Source: Parvularculaceae bacterium
GTDB lineage: Bacteria; Pseudomonadota; Alphaproteobacteria; Caulobacterales; Parvularculaceae
Direction: 5' to 3'
Assembly: GCA_028280115.1 (NCBI GenBank)
Contig: JANQMJ010000014.1
Span: 1 to 64,000 of the forward strand
Length of the DNA: 64,000 nt
Shown here one piece after another: positions 44,459 to 53,206 of the stretch. The translations under genes and the position numbers were made by a program. The first letter of the stretch is position 1. The number at the start of each line of letters is the position of its first letter. The notes under the pieces are model-generated. The model was not told the DNA's origin and did no database searches. It saw only the letters and a list, made by a program, of their open reading frames with translations.

Positions 44459-45517
44459 TTATTTTTTCAATGAAACAGCGGCCGGGTCCGGACGCACGCC
44501 ATGCGCGGCATAAAGCGCGGCCATCAAAACCAACAGCGCGCCGGCCTGATGGAGAAGACCCAGGGCGATCGGCGTCGCGGCGAGCACGGTCCAGATCCCC
44601 AAGACCATCTGTACGCCAACGGTCGCGAGAACCAGCCGCGCGCGCGCCGCCGCAGGCGTTTTGCGGGCGGCCAGCCAGAACCAGACCGCGCCGGCGGCGA
44701 GAATATAAGCGCCCAGACGATGGTTGAACTGCGCCGCGGCGACCGTCTCGAACAAATCGTTCAGCCCCGGCGCGCCAGCGAAATAGCCGTCGGGAAAGAC
44801 CTTGCCGTCCATCAGCGGCCAGGTGTTGAAGGTGCGTCCCGCGCGCAGGCCGGCGACGAAGGCGCCGAGAACGATCTGCACAAACACGACGGCGGTCAGC
44901 GCCGCCGCCCCAAGCGCAAGGCCGCGCGGCGCGGCGACCCGCTGCGCCGGCCACAGGCTGAGGCCGAGCCAGAACATGCAGGCGAACAAAACCACGGCAA
45001 GCGATAAATGCGCCGCCAATCGATACTGGCTGACGTCGACGCGCTCGGTCAGACCCGACTGCACCATCCACCAGCCCAGCGCGCCCTGCATGCCGCCGAG
45101 CAGGAAGAGACCGAACAGTTTCAGTCCCAGACCGCGGCCAACCTGGCCCGTCGCAACGAAGAAGATGAAGGGAAATAAAAACGCCGCGCCGATAATTCGG
45201 CCGAGCACGCGATGGCCCCATTCCCACCAGTAAATCGTCTTGAACTCATCAAGGCTCATGCCGAAATTGACGTCTTGATACTCCGGAATGGTCTTGTATT
45301 TTTCGAATTCGGCCAGCCACGCCGCCTCGCTCAAGGGCGGGATGACGCCGGTCACGGGCGCCCATTCGGTGATCGAAAGACCCGAATCGGTCAGCCGCGT
45401 CGCGCCGCCGACGATCACCGTCGCCGCGACAAGACCGGTCATCACAAAAAGCCAGATCGCGATGCGCCACGCCGCGGCCGGCGAAGACGTCCCGGCTGAT
45501 GAGTTGCCATCCGCCAT
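44459..45517 (-). CDS. ctaA: Heme A synthase (COX15/CtaA)
   Basis: CtaA (352 aa) oxidises the methyl of heme O to the formyl of heme A for aa3-type cytochrome oxidase. Eight membrane helices are evident, with the family segments GGATRLTDSGLSITEWAPVTG, NFGMSLDEFKTIYWWEWGHR (heme-ligand His), QGALGWWMVQSGL and AQFNHRLGAYILA (second His). The type is the alphaproteobacterial/mitochondrial COX15. It is divergent from the DUF2842 gene. Confidence 0.94.
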   Translation of the reverse strand: MADGNSSAGTSSPAAAWRIAIWLFVMTGLVAATVIVGGATRLTDSGLSITEWAPVTGVIPPLSEAAWLAEFEKYKTIPEYQDVNFGMSLDEFKTIYWWEWGHRVLGRIIGAAFLFPFIFFVATGQVGRGLGLKLFGLFLLGGMQGALGWWMVQSGLTERVDVSQYRLAAHLSLAVVLFACMFWLGLSLWPAQRVAAPRGLALGAAALTAVVFVQIVLGAFVAGLRAGRTFNTWPLMDGKVFPDGYFAGAPGLNDLFETVAAAQFNHRLGAYILAAGAVWFWLAARKTPAAARARLVLATVGVQMVLGIWTVLAATPIALGLLHQAGALLVLMAALYAAHGVRPDPAAVSLKK

Positions 45518-45585
45518 GTTCGTCCTTTAGGACAAAACGCGTTTGCGCGCCCGCGACCCCGCGTCGCGGCGAACCCTGAAAGGCC

Positions 45586-45810
45586 ATGTCTCCACGGCTC
45601 AAAAAACTCCTCGGCTTTGCCCTCCTCCTGCCGGCGCTAGCGGCGTATTTTTTGGCCGCGGCGGCGCTCGGCGTGCATGTGCCGGACAATCAACTCCTAA
45701 AGGCGGGCTATTATCTCTTTGCGGGCGTCGCCTGGGCGCTGCCGGCGAAATATCTGATCCAGTGGATGAACGCGGAACCAAAAGGCAAAGACGTATCCGA
45801 TCGGCGCTGA
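45586..45810 (+). CDS. DUF2842 small membrane protein
   Basis: A 74-aa protein with two membrane helices (about 8-28 and 41-62): LGFALLLPALAAYFLAAAAL and LLKAGYYLFAGVAWALPAKYLIQWM. This is the DUF2842 pattern, a small alphaproteobacterial family of unknown function. Location divergent from ctaA is common for the family, which hints at a link with terminal oxidase assembly, but that is inference. Confidence 0.78.
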   Translation: MSPRLKKLLGFALLLPALAAYFLAAAALGVHVPDNQLLKAGYYLFAGVAWALPAKYLIQWMNAEPKGKDVSDRR

Positions 45811-45839
45811 ACCATACCGCCCATGGCGGCAAAGGGCGG

Positions 45840-46217
45840 CTACCCCGCCCGGCAATTATATTGGTTCCATGCCGGCTGGTCCGCGCATAGCGGCAGCTTA
45901 TTGCGGCCCGACATGGCGAGCACAGCGCCCAGCGCGCCGATCAGGGCGACAATCGCGATCATAAGCGAAAGCTTTTTCACTGACGCCGGCATGCGCGGCT
46001 GCGGGCGGGGGCCGCCGCTTTGCACATCGTCTTCAAATTCCAAGGCGCGCGTATAGGATTCCTTGATCGCATCCACCCCTGGGTCGCTGCGCTCCTGCGG
46101 CGGTTCGCCGGCAAAACGCGGGACCGCCATTTCCTGCGGCCCGACAGCGGTCCCGTCGGCGCCTTTGGGTTTCTGGTTGTCCGCCGGCACGCCGGCCGGC
46201 AGCGAATTGCGAGTCAT
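45840..46217 (-). CDS. Single-pass membrane protein, unknown
   Basis: A 125-aa protein with an 80-residue hydrophilic N-terminus, one membrane helix (LSLMIAIVALIGALGAVLAM) and a short C-terminus with two Cys (LCADQ and YNCRAG). Orientation would place the cysteines in the periplasm. No family recognised. It is convergent with DUF2842 and stands apart from the tRNA by 130 bases. Confidence 0.55.
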   Translation of the reverse strand: MTRNSLPAGVPADNQKPKGADGTAVGPQEMAVPRFAGEPPQERSDPGVDAIKESYTRALEFEDDVQSGGPRPQPRMPASVKKLSLMIAIVALIGALGAVLAMSGRNKLPLCADQPAWNQYNCRAG

Positions 46218-46347
46218 CTAAGTCCCCACCTTCTGGCGGCGCATGCTTATAGCACGCCTTTGCCGCGCTGGCGTTGCGCCCACGCAACGCCCAAAAGGTC
46301 TTGTCCCCTCACCTTTCGGATATTGCCCGCTGCTTGACAGCGGAAAA

Positions 46348-46424
46348 TGGTCGGAGCGGCGGGATTCGAACCCACGACCCCTTCACCCCCAGTGAAGTGC
46401 GCTACCAGGCTGCGCTACGCTCCG
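46348..46424 (-). tRNA. tRNA-Pro (anticodon GGG)
   Basis: A complete 77-base tRNA cloverleaf with encoded CCA. Acceptor stem CGGAGCG pairs with CGCTCCG; D-arm AGCGCAGCCTGGTAGCGC, anticodon stem CTTCA/TGAAG with loop CTGGGGG (anticodon GGG), and T-arm with GGTTCGAATCC. It reads proline CCC/CCU codons. Position next to merR–ihfA–fabH–plsX is usual in the class. Confidence 0.95.
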
Positions 46425-46506
46425 ACCGTTCGCGAAAGGAAGCGCCCCGCGAAGGCGCGGACTATAGGTGCGCACGAAGGCCGCCGCAACGCCTTGCCAG
46501 GCCCCC

Positions 46507-47007
46507 TTATGCTTTCGCGGCCTCGTCGTCCGGCGCGATCGCTTCGAGCGCGAGGGTCGCTTCATCGAGCGCTTCCTGCACTTTTTCCAGCCGCGCCAGA
46601 GTTCGCGCCAGCGTCTTTTGCAAATCCGCCGCCGTGGATTCGTCAAGGCGCGATTCCGCCCCAAGTTCGAGCACCTCTTCTTCGTCGTCGCCGTCGGACA
46701 GGACGGGACGCACTTCGACCGGTTCGCCGGCGGCGGCGCGGCGGCCGAGTTCGGAAACGTATTTGACGCCTTCGTCCCGAAAGATGCGCTGGACGCCTTT
46801 CGTCGTGTAGCGCTGATCGTAAAGCAGGACGCGAACGCCGCGCAAAAGATCGATGTCGAGGGGGCGGTAATATCGCCTGCCCCCGGCCCGCCGCATCGGC
46901 CGCACCTGGCCGAACACTTCCTCCCAATGGCGCAGCACATGCTGGGGCACGTCGAGCTCTTTGGCGGCTTCGGATATCGTGCGGAATGCTTCGGCGGATT
47001 TCGCCAC
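46507..47007 (-). CDS. MerR family transcriptional regulator
   Basis: A 166-aa protein with a MerR-type helix-turn-helix at the N-terminus: [21 protein letters not shown], then [26 protein letters not shown]. The C-terminal half is acidic with a coiled-coil helix ([20 protein letters not shown]) and lacks metal-binding cysteines, so it is not a classic metal sensor. The gene follows ihfA in a conserved alphaproteobacterial arrangement. Targets unknown. Confidence 0.9.
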   Translation of the reverse strand: MAKSAEAFRTISEAAKELDVPQHVLRHWEEVFGQVRPMRRAGGRRYYRPLDIDLLRGVRVLLYDQRYTTKGVQRIFRDEGVKYVSELGRRAAAGEPVEVRPVLSDGDDEEEVLELGAESRLDESTAADLQKTLARTLARLEKVQEALDEATLALEAIAPDDEAAKA

Positions 47008-47030
47008 GGGTTCGCCTGTGTTGGTCGGGT

Positions 47031-47348
47031 TTATTCGGCGGCGTCTGATTTGCGGTGGCCGTCGTTGATCCGGTCCTTGAGCACATGGGAGGCGCGGAAC
47101 GTCACCACGCGCCGCGGCGCGATCGGCACTTCCTCGCCGGTTTTCGGATTGCGTCCCATGCGGAGCTTTTTATCGCGCACCGAAAACGTACCGAAGGAAG
47201 AGATCTTGACCGTATCACCCTGCTCCAGCGATGCTGCAACCTCTTCCAGCACCCGTTCGACGAACGCCGCCGATTCGTTGCGCGAAATCCCGACCGCCCG
47301 ATAGACCGCGTCGGTCAGGTCTGCGCGCGTCACCGTATTTCCCGTCAT
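47031..47348 (-). CDS. ihfA: Integration host factor subunit alpha
   Basis: IhfA (105 aa) forms a heterodimer with IhfB that bends DNA sharply at specific sites. The HU/IHF signature [28 protein letters not shown] contains the intercalating-arm Pro, and [20 protein letters not shown] starts the domain. Upstream, CTTATTTTCGCCCC/GGGGAATAAG can fold as a hairpin in the leader (about 47364-47392). It is followed by merR after 23 bases. Confidence 0.94.
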   Translation of the reverse strand: MTGNTVTRADLTDAVYRAVGISRNESAAFVERVLEEVAASLEQGDTVKISSFGTFSVRDKKLRMGRNPKTGEEVPIAPRRVVTFRASHVLKDRINDGHRKSDAAE

Positions 47349-47447
47349 GGCGTCAACCCCGGCTTATTTTCGCCCCACCGGGGAATAAGGTTAATCTTAT
47401 CCGCTCGCTTTGGTCAATAACCCGTTGAAATATATTGTGTGTTTTCT

Positions 47448-48419
47448 TCACGCACGGAGCAGGGCCGCGCCCCAGGTCAGCCCGCCGCCCATCGCCTCCA
47501 AGAGCACGAGATCGCCCTGCTTGATACGTCCGTCGGCGACGCCGGCGCTATAGGCCAGCGGAATCGAGGCCGCCGACGTGTTTCCCTGACCGGCGATTGT
47601 GGAAATTACCTGATCCACCCGAAGGTCGAGTTTTTTCACCACGCCATGAATGATCCGCTCATTGGCCTGGTGGGGCACGAACCAGTCAATATCGTGGACC
47701 GAGACGCCGGCGTCGGCGGCGACCCTTTCCATCGCTTGGGAAATACGGATAACGGCTTCGCGGAACACCTTGTTGCCCTGCATGCGGACATAGCCCGCCG
47801 AGCCCGTGGCGGATACGCCGCCGTCGACATAGAGAAGATCCACCAGCCGGCCGTCGCAACGCAGATAGCTGTTGATAAAGCCGCGCTCGCCGGCGGCGTC
47901 GGCATCTTGCGCCTCGAGCACGAACGCGCCGGCCCCGTCGCCGAACAGGACGCATGTGGAGCGGTCCTCCCAGTCGAGAATCCGGGAAAAGGTTTCCGCG
48001 CCGATCACCAGGGCGCACCGGTTCTGGCCGCTGGCGAGAAACTTGTCCGCCGCCGACAGCGCATAAATAAATCCCGTGCACACCGCTTGAATGTCGAACG
48101 CGGCGCCCTGCTCCACGCCGAGTTTGGCCTGAACGATCGCCGCTGTCGCCGGAAAGGTCAGATCCGGCGTCGTCGTGGCGACAACGATCAGATCGACGTC
48201 CGCGGGCGTAAGATCGGCGGCGCGAAGGGCCTCGCTCGCCGCTTTCACCGCCAGATCGGACGTATTCTCGCCTTCAGCGGCGACGCGGCGTTCGCGAATG
48301 CCGGTGCGTTCGCGAATCCATTCATCGCTGGTGTCCACCATGCGGGCCAGATCGTCATTGGTAAGGATCTTGTCCGGCAAATACGCGCCGCATCCGCGCA
48401 AAACTGATTTCAGACTCAT
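47448..48419 (-). CDS. fabH: Beta-ketoacyl-ACP synthase III
   Basis: FabH (323 aa) condenses acetyl-CoA with malonyl-ACP to start fatty-acid synthesis. The Cys–His–Asn triad is visible: C114 in QAVCTGFIYALS, the His in FVPHQANERI and the Asn in AGQGNTSAASIPLA. It overlaps plsX by four bases (ATGA), the conserved plsX–fabH pair linking fatty-acid and phospholipid synthesis. Confidence 0.96.
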   Translation of the reverse strand: MSLKSVLRGCGAYLPDKILTNDDLARMVDTSDEWIRERTGIRERRVAAEGENTSDLAVKAASEALRAADLTPADVDLIVVATTTPDLTFPATAAIVQAKLGVEQGAAFDIQAVCTGFIYALSAADKFLASGQNRCALVIGAETFSRILDWEDRSTCVLFGDGAGAFVLEAQDADAAGERGFINSYLRCDGRLVDLLYVDGGVSATGSAGYVRMQGNKVFREAVIRISQAMERVAADAGVSVHDIDWFVPHQANERIIHGVVKKLDLRVDQVISTIAGQGNTSAASIPLAYSAGVADGRIKQGDLVLLEAMGGGLTWGAALLRA

Positions 48420-49507
48420 TGGGCCGCCGCTGTCATGTCCGCATGATGAAGCTCGGCTTGCGCGAGCGTTCGGCGGCGGTTCATCACCGAATTGACGGTC
48501 TGGGCAACTTCGTCGCGGAACGGCCGGCGCGCCAGGTTGGCCGCCATATTGACGGCGCTGGCCACGCCGCGGGCGTCCGAGCCGCCGTGGCTTTTCACCA
48601 CGACCCCGTTAACCCCCAGAAAAACCCCGCCATTGACCGATGACGGGTCGATGCGATCTTTGAGCTTGCGCAGTCCCGGGGCCATGAACAACGAGCCGAA
48701 TTTCGCGTTGAGCGTGCCCTTGAGCGCTTCCTTGACCCAGCCGCCCACCAGGCGCGCCGTGCCTTCGGCCGATTTGAGCGCGATGTTGCCGGTAAATCCG
48801 TCGGTTACGACGACATCGACGGTCCCGTCGGAAATATCGTCGCCTTCGATAAAGCCCTTGAAGGCCATCTCAGGATCGGCCTGGCGAATGGTGCGCGCCG
48901 CGGTGCGGATCAACTCATGGCCTTTGAGATCTTCCGCGCCGACATTCAAAAGGCCGACGCTGGGTTTTTCAACGCCGGTCAGCGCACGGTAAAACGCCTC
49001 GCCCATGATGGCGAACTGAACCAGTTGCTTTTCATCGGCTTCGACATTCGCGCCGACATCGAGCACGATGGAACGTCCGCGGCGGGTCGGCCACAGCGCC
49101 GTGATCGCCGGCCGATCGACGCCTTCGATCATGCGCAGTTGCAGCCGCGCCAGCGCCATCAGCGCGCCGGTGTTGCCGCAGGAAACGACCGCCTGCGCCT
49201 CGCCTTCCTTGACCGCATTCATCGCCGCCCACATGGACGTGTCACGGCCGCGCCTTATGACATGGCTGGGTTTGTCGGTCATGGAGACGACATTGCTAGT
49301 ATGCCGGATTTCAAACGCGGCGCGCCGCAACGCCTTGCCGGCGACGCTTTCAAGCTTTTCGCCGTCGCCGAACAGAAGAACCTTCGCCTGAAGGCCGCGC
49401 GCAACGGCGTGGGCGACGCCCTCGACAACCGCTTGCGGACCAGCGTCGCCGCCCATGGCGTCAATGGCGAGCGTTATCGCTCCCCCGTTATGATTAGCAT
49501 TTTTCAC
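48416..49507 (-). CDS. plsX: Phosphate acyltransferase PlsX
   Basis: PlsX (363 aa from this start) makes acyl-phosphate from acyl-ACP for PlsY. Hallmarks are ITLAIDAMGGDAGPQAVVEG, VSCGNTGALMALA, DVGANVEADEKQLVQFAIMG, VVTDGFTGNIALKSAEG and NGVVVKSHGGSDARG. GTG 49507 behind GGAACC fits the family length; an ATG at 49573 is in frame but yields a non-conserved extension. No rpmF lies between it and yceD, unlike in gammaproteobacteria. Confidence 0.94.
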   Translation of the reverse strand: MKNANHNGGAITLAIDAMGGDAGPQAVVEGVAHAVARGLQAKVLLFGDGEKLESVAGKALRRAAFEIRHTSNVVSMTDKPSHVIRRGRDTSMWAAMNAVKEGEAQAVVSCGNTGALMALARLQLRMIEGVDRPAITALWPTRRGRSIVLDVGANVEADEKQLVQFAIMGEAFYRALTGVEKPSVGLLNVGAEDLKGHELIRTAARTIRQADPEMAFKGFIEGDDISDGTVDVVVTDGFTGNIALKSAEGTARLVGGWVKEALKGTLNAKFGSLFMAPGLRKLKDRIDPSSVNGGVFLGVNGVVVKSHGGSDARGVASAVNMAANLARRPFRDEVAQTVNSVMNRRRTLAQAELHHADMTAAAQ

Positions 49508-49606
49508 TTCGGTTCCGTTTTCAACGGTGGCGCAGAATACAGCGCCCGCACCGCCATGCAACGCAGTTTCCAATCACTTTCTTAACATTGGCAGGGTTTT
49601 ATTATG

Positions 49607-50137
49607 TTATTGATTTTCATTAGATTTTTCGATTTTTCCCGCAAGCGCCGCAAAGGGTGAGCGGGCTTTCGCGCGGCCGTATTTTTCAGCCAGGCTGGCT
49701 GCATCCGGCTTGCGTGGGAACTGCGCCATGGCCAGCGCGAGCTGTTGAACAAGCAACTCTCCAAGATCGAGCGTGTCGCCTTCATGCACTTCCGGCTGCT
49801 CCCAGGCCTCGTTTGCATCGGCGTCTGTCCTTGCCGGCGCGGTGCGGAAAAATTCGATCTCAAAGCTTTCGTCGACGGTTTCAGACATTTCTTCAAGGCT
49901 GGCGACGCAGATCCGCGTCAGCGCCGCGTCAAGATGTCCGCGGGCCGTAATCGCCTTCCGCGTGGCGACAAGACGGACGTCCCCCGCCAACTTGTCGACG
50001 GCGGGAATCCCCAAACGTTCGGCAATGGCGATGCGCTCGTCGGGGCTTGCGCAGAGCGCAAAACGTTTGCCGTCGCGCGGCAAGGCGTCGAGACGGATTT
50101 CGACGCTGAATTCCGGAACCGGAAGCGCCGAACTCAT
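49607..50137 (-). CDS. YceD family protein (DUF177)
   Basis: YceD (176 aa), a conserved bacterial protein linked to 23S rRNA processing or ribosomal protein L32 accumulation. The family block is CVASLEEMSETVDESFEIEF with the conserved Cys, followed by an acidic stretch and EVHEGDTLDLGELLVQQLALAM. The start overlaps the stop of the bc1-chaperone gene. A 99-base gap separates it from the chosen plsX start. Confidence 0.87.
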   Translation of the reverse strand: MSSALPVPEFSVEIRLDALPRDGKRFALCASPDERIAIAERLGIPAVDKLAGDVRLVATRKAITARGHLDAALTRICVASLEEMSETVDESFEIEFFRTAPARTDADANEAWEQPEVHEGDTLDLGELLVQQLALAMAQFPRKPDAASLAEKYGRAKARSPFAALAGKIEKSNENQ

Positions 50138-50673
50138 GATGCGCGCCCGGCCGTGGGAAACGCCGCCCGCCCTTTCGTCAGATCGTCTAAGTTCTGATCA
50201 GAGAAAGACGCAACCGCCTGCCGAACGTAATCCGCAAACGCGGCCGCATGCTCGGCGTCTTCGTCCTCATAGACATTGCGGGCCAGCGCCGAGGCAAGCG
50301 CGTCCGGCGGCGCGCCGTCTTTCAACGCGTCTTCATAGGCCCCTACGCGTCCGTAGAAATTCTCCGCCAGGGCGCGAATCTTCCGGGCGATGGACAGATC
50401 GCCGACGCCAAGTTCGCGAAGGCAATCGTCCAAGTCCTGGAACATGGCGTCAAACAGCCGTTGGCCGACTTTCCCGGCGGGCGGCGGCGCGTCCTTGAGC
50501 CGGCGCAGGATCAGGTAGACGTGAAGCGCCACCATCTCAAACCTGCCCTCAACCGTGTCAGGAACGCCGAATTCCGCATAAAGCGGGGCCGCGCGGGCCT
50601 GCTTCACCGCGGCCGCATAAAGCGCCTCGCCGGCCTCGCGGCTTGGATCTTTTCTAAATAGCCCCATTTTCAT
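50134..50673 (-). CDS. Ubiquinol–cytochrome c chaperone family protein
   Basis: A 179-aa relative of mitochondrial Cbp3/UQCC1, which helps assemble cytochrome b of the bc1 complex. The domain is recognisable through YAEFGVPDTVEGRFEMVALHVYLILRRL, LFDAMFQDLDDCLRELGVGDLSIARKIR and ENFYGRVGAYEDAL. ATG 50673 (MKMGLFRKDPS) is used; the frame is open further but without conservation. Coupled to yceD and divergent from bamE, a conserved alphaproteobacterial arrangement. Confidence 0.9.
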   Translation of the reverse strand: MKMGLFRKDPSREAGEALYAAAVKQARAAPLYAEFGVPDTVEGRFEMVALHVYLILRRLKDAPPPAGKVGQRLFDAMFQDLDDCLRELGVGDLSIARKIRALAENFYGRVGAYEDALKDGAPPDALASALARNVYEDEDAEHAAAFADYVRQAVASFSDQNLDDLTKGRAAFPTAGRAS

Positions 50674-50777
50674 AAAGTCAGGCCCGTTTCCGGGGTTGGC
50701 GAAGCGAAGGGATCGCTGGTATCGATGCCCGGACCTATGCCGCCCGATCTCCCGGATCAAGTCCAGCTAGGAGCACC

Positions 50778-51233
50778 ATGATACGAGCGCTGTTTTTGGT
50801 ATTCGCCGTTTTCTCGCTTCAGGCCTGCGTTTCCGTACGCTCCAGCCACGGCTACGTGCTTGAGCGGGATCAGACCGAGCTGACCGCGGAGATCGGCCTC
50901 GACTCCAAGGAGAGCATTCTCGCCAAATATGGCGAGCCCTCCATGATCGGCACGTTCGATGATAACGCCTGGTACTACCTCAACAGCCTGGACACGACCC
51001 GCGCGTTCTTCAATGCAAAGACCAAACGCCGGTTTATTGTCGGGTTTCGGTTCGACGAAGAGGGCGTTGTCACCGAAAAGCTCACTTTCGATCTGTCGGA
51101 CAGCAACAATATGAAAATGGTCTCCCGCGAGACACCGACAAGAGGCAAGGAGCTTAATTTCTGGGAGCAACTCCTGGGTAATGTCGGCCAGCTTCCCGCC
51201 GGCATCGGTCAGGAACAAACGCCCGGCCAGTAG
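50778..51233 (+). CDS. bamE: BamE/SmpA-OmlA lipoprotein
   Basis: A 151-aa outer-membrane lipoprotein of the BAM complex that inserts beta-barrel proteins. Signal MIRALFLVFAVFSLQAC ends in a lipobox-like LQAC. The SmpA/OmlA domain shows SKESILAKYGEPSMIGTFDDNAWYYL and FRFDEEGVVTEKL. The gene has an AGGAGCACC site before the ATG. It is divergent from the bc1-chaperone gene. Confidence 0.9.
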   Translation: MIRALFLVFAVFSLQACVSVRSSHGYVLERDQTELTAEIGLDSKESILAKYGEPSMIGTFDDNAWYYLNSLDTTRAFFNAKTKRRFIVGFRFDEEGVVTEKLTFDLSDSNNMKMVSRETPTRGKELNFWEQLLGNVGQLPAGIGQEQTPGQ

Positions 51234-51255
51234 ATCGCCTCGTCCGCCCGAAACC

Positions 51256-52242
51256 CTAACGCCGCACAAAGTGATTAAAACCCGCATCGGCGACGGGAAT
51301 CGGCGCGCCGTCCGCGCCTAAGAGCGTCACGCCCGACCCGCGCTTTAAGGCGCCGATCCGCGTAACGCTGGTGCGCGAGGCTTTCGCCGCCATGGATACC
51401 GACCGGCGCAGCGACGACGGCGCGGCGAATAGAATCTCGTAGTCGTCGCCGAAACCCGCCAGCGCCGCCAACGCCTTGTCCCCATCGTCCTCGCCTTCAA
51501 GCCAGCCTCGCGCCGCGTTCGACAGTGGCAGCGCAGCGGCTTCCAACTCCGCCTTAAGACCCGACGCCGCCGCGAGATGACCGGCGTCCGCGATCAGCCC
51601 GTCCGATACGTCAATGGCGGCGTTGGCGACGCCCGCAATGGCCGCGCCGAGGCTGAGCCGCGGCTCGGGCAGATGATACCGCCCGGCGAGCGAGGCCTTG
51701 TCGACGGTCGTGAGCTTGATTTCCTTTTTCAGCGCCATCAGGCCAAGCCCGGCGTCGCCGATCGCGCCGGACACATAAAGATCGTCGCGCGCCGCGCCGC
51801 CGCCGCGGCGCGTTGCGCCCTGTTTCGGCGGCGCGCCGAACATAGTGACAGACAACGTCAACGGCGCGCCTTTCGCGCCATGAACCACCGTGTCGCCGCC
51901 GAAAAGCGAAATCCTGAACGCCGCCTGATCTTCTTTTAATCCGGATGCGAATAATTCGATTGCTTCGCGCTTGACATTGGCAGGCCAAACGCATCCGAGC
52001 AAATAACCGACCGGTTTGGCGCCTTTCGCGGCCAGGTCGGAAAGATTGACCCGCAACAATTTGCGCGCGACGAGATCGAGCGGGTCGCGCGGCAGGAAAT
52101 GGACGCCGGCGACCATCAGATCTTTGGTGACCACATACGCGCTTTCTTCAAGCAGCGCCGCGTCGTCTTTAAGGTCGAATGCACCTGGGGCCTGCGCGCT
52201 TAGCGGCGCGAAAATGTCATGGATAATCTCGAATTCGTTCAT
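51256..52242 (-). CDS. thiL: Thiamine-monophosphate kinase
   Basis: ThiL (328 aa) phosphorylates thiamine monophosphate to the active cofactor. Family blocks: LKDDAALLEESAYVVTKDLM, GVHFLPRDPLDLVARKLLRVNLSDLAAKGAKP, DVSDGLIADAGHLAAAS and GFGDDYEILFAA. It lies 15 bases after nusB, the usual nusB–thiL pair. Confidence 0.94.
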   Translation of the reverse strand: MNEFEIIHDIFAPLSAQAPGAFDLKDDAALLEESAYVVTKDLMVAGVHFLPRDPLDLVARKLLRVNLSDLAAKGAKPVGYLLGCVWPANVKREAIELFASGLKEDQAAFRISLFGGDTVVHGAKGAPLTLSVTMFGAPPKQGATRRGGGAARDDLYVSGAIGDAGLGLMALKKEIKLTTVDKASLAGRYHLPEPRLSLGAAIAGVANAAIDVSDGLIADAGHLAAASGLKAELEAAALPLSNAARGWLEGEDDGDKALAALAGFGDDYEILFAAPSSLRRSVSMAAKASRTSVTRIGALKRGSGVTLLGADGAPIPVADAGFNHFVRR

Positions 52243-52257
52243 CGGGGCGCGCCGGCG

Positions 52258-52725
52258 TTACACCGCAAAATCGTCGGCGCGCGCATCGCGCGCGGCCGCG
52301 TCGAGAACGGCGTTGATGAATTTTGTTTCTTCGCCGCCGAAAAACGCACGCGCCACGTTAAGATATTCGTTGATGACGACCTTGGCCGGAACGTCGGACC
52401 GGCGCATGAGCTCGTAAAGGCCTGCGCGCAGGATGGCGCGCGCGGTGGCGTCGATACGCGCAAGCTTCCATCCCGCCGACAAATGGCGCGCAAGATAAGG
52501 ATCAAGCCTTGCCTGGGTTTCGACCGTTCCGCGCAGGATGTCGGCGAAAAACGCGCGGTCGGCGCCATGCAGCCGTTCACCTTCGATTTTTCCGTCCAGG
52601 CGATAAGATTCAAATTCGCGGATCGTCGCTTCAACGCCCTGGCCCGAAACTTCCATCTGATAAAGCGCCTGAACCGCCGCGAGCCGCGCGGCGGACCGAG
52701 CCGGCGCCCTTTGTGTTTCACTCAC
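52258..52725 (-). CDS. nusB: Transcription antitermination protein NusB
   Basis: NusB (155 aa) binds boxA RNA with S10 in rRNA antitermination. The all-helical fold is visible through [49 protein letters not shown] and [30 protein letters not shown] 52725 is chosen; it overlaps the nrdR stop by eight bases. Riboflavin genes that often separate nrdR and nusB in the class are absent. Confidence 0.94.
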   Translation of the reverse strand: MSETQRAPARSAARLAAVQALYQMEVSGQGVEATIREFESYRLDGKIEGERLHGADRAFFADILRGTVETQARLDPYLARHLSAGWKLARIDATARAILRAGLYELMRRSDVPAKVVINEYLNVARAFFGGEETKFINAVLDAAARDARADDFAV

Positions 52726-53179
52726 GGTCCGGGCCGTCCATCTTGCCGAGGAACTTTTCGAAATCCTTGATTTCGCGGAAGTCCTTGTAGACCGACGCGT
52801 AGCGCACATAGGCGACGGCGTCGAGATGAGCGAGACCTTCCATCACCAACTCGCCGATCTTCTCCGTCGGGATATCGCCCTCGCCCATCGATTCAAGCCG
52901 GCGAACGATGCCGGAGATCATCTGATCGACCTGTTCCGATTCGACATTGCGCTTGCGCGTGGCGATGTTGACGGACCGCACCAGCTTGTCGCGATCGAAC
53001 GGTGCTTTCTTGCCGGAACTTTTGATGACCGTCAGTTCACGGAGTTGAACGCGCTCGAATGTGGTGAAGCGGCCGCCGCAGGCGCTGCATTCCCGCCGAC
53101 GGCGCACGGAAGCGCCGTCTTCCGCAGAACGGGAGTCTTTGACTTGCGTCTCTTCGCTGCCGCAGAAAGGACATCGCAT
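52718..53179 (-). CDS. nrdR: Transcriptional repressor NrdR
   Basis: NrdR (153 aa) represses ribonucleotide reductase genes. A zinc ribbon opens the protein ([15 protein letters not shown], then [19 protein letters not shown]), followed by the ATP-cone domain ([20 protein letters not shown]). The order glyA–nrdR–nusB is conserved. Length and motifs are typical. Confidence 0.96.
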   Translation of the reverse strand: MRCPFCGSEETQVKDSRSAEDGASVRRRRECSACGGRFTTFERVQLRELTVIKSSGKKAPFDRDKLVRSVNIATRKRNVESEQVDQMISGIVRRLESMGEGDIPTEKIGELVMEGLAHLDAVAYVRYASVYKDFREIKDFEKFLGKMDGPDRE

Positions 53180-53206
53180 AGGGGGCCGGCCTTTGCTATC
53201 GCCGCG

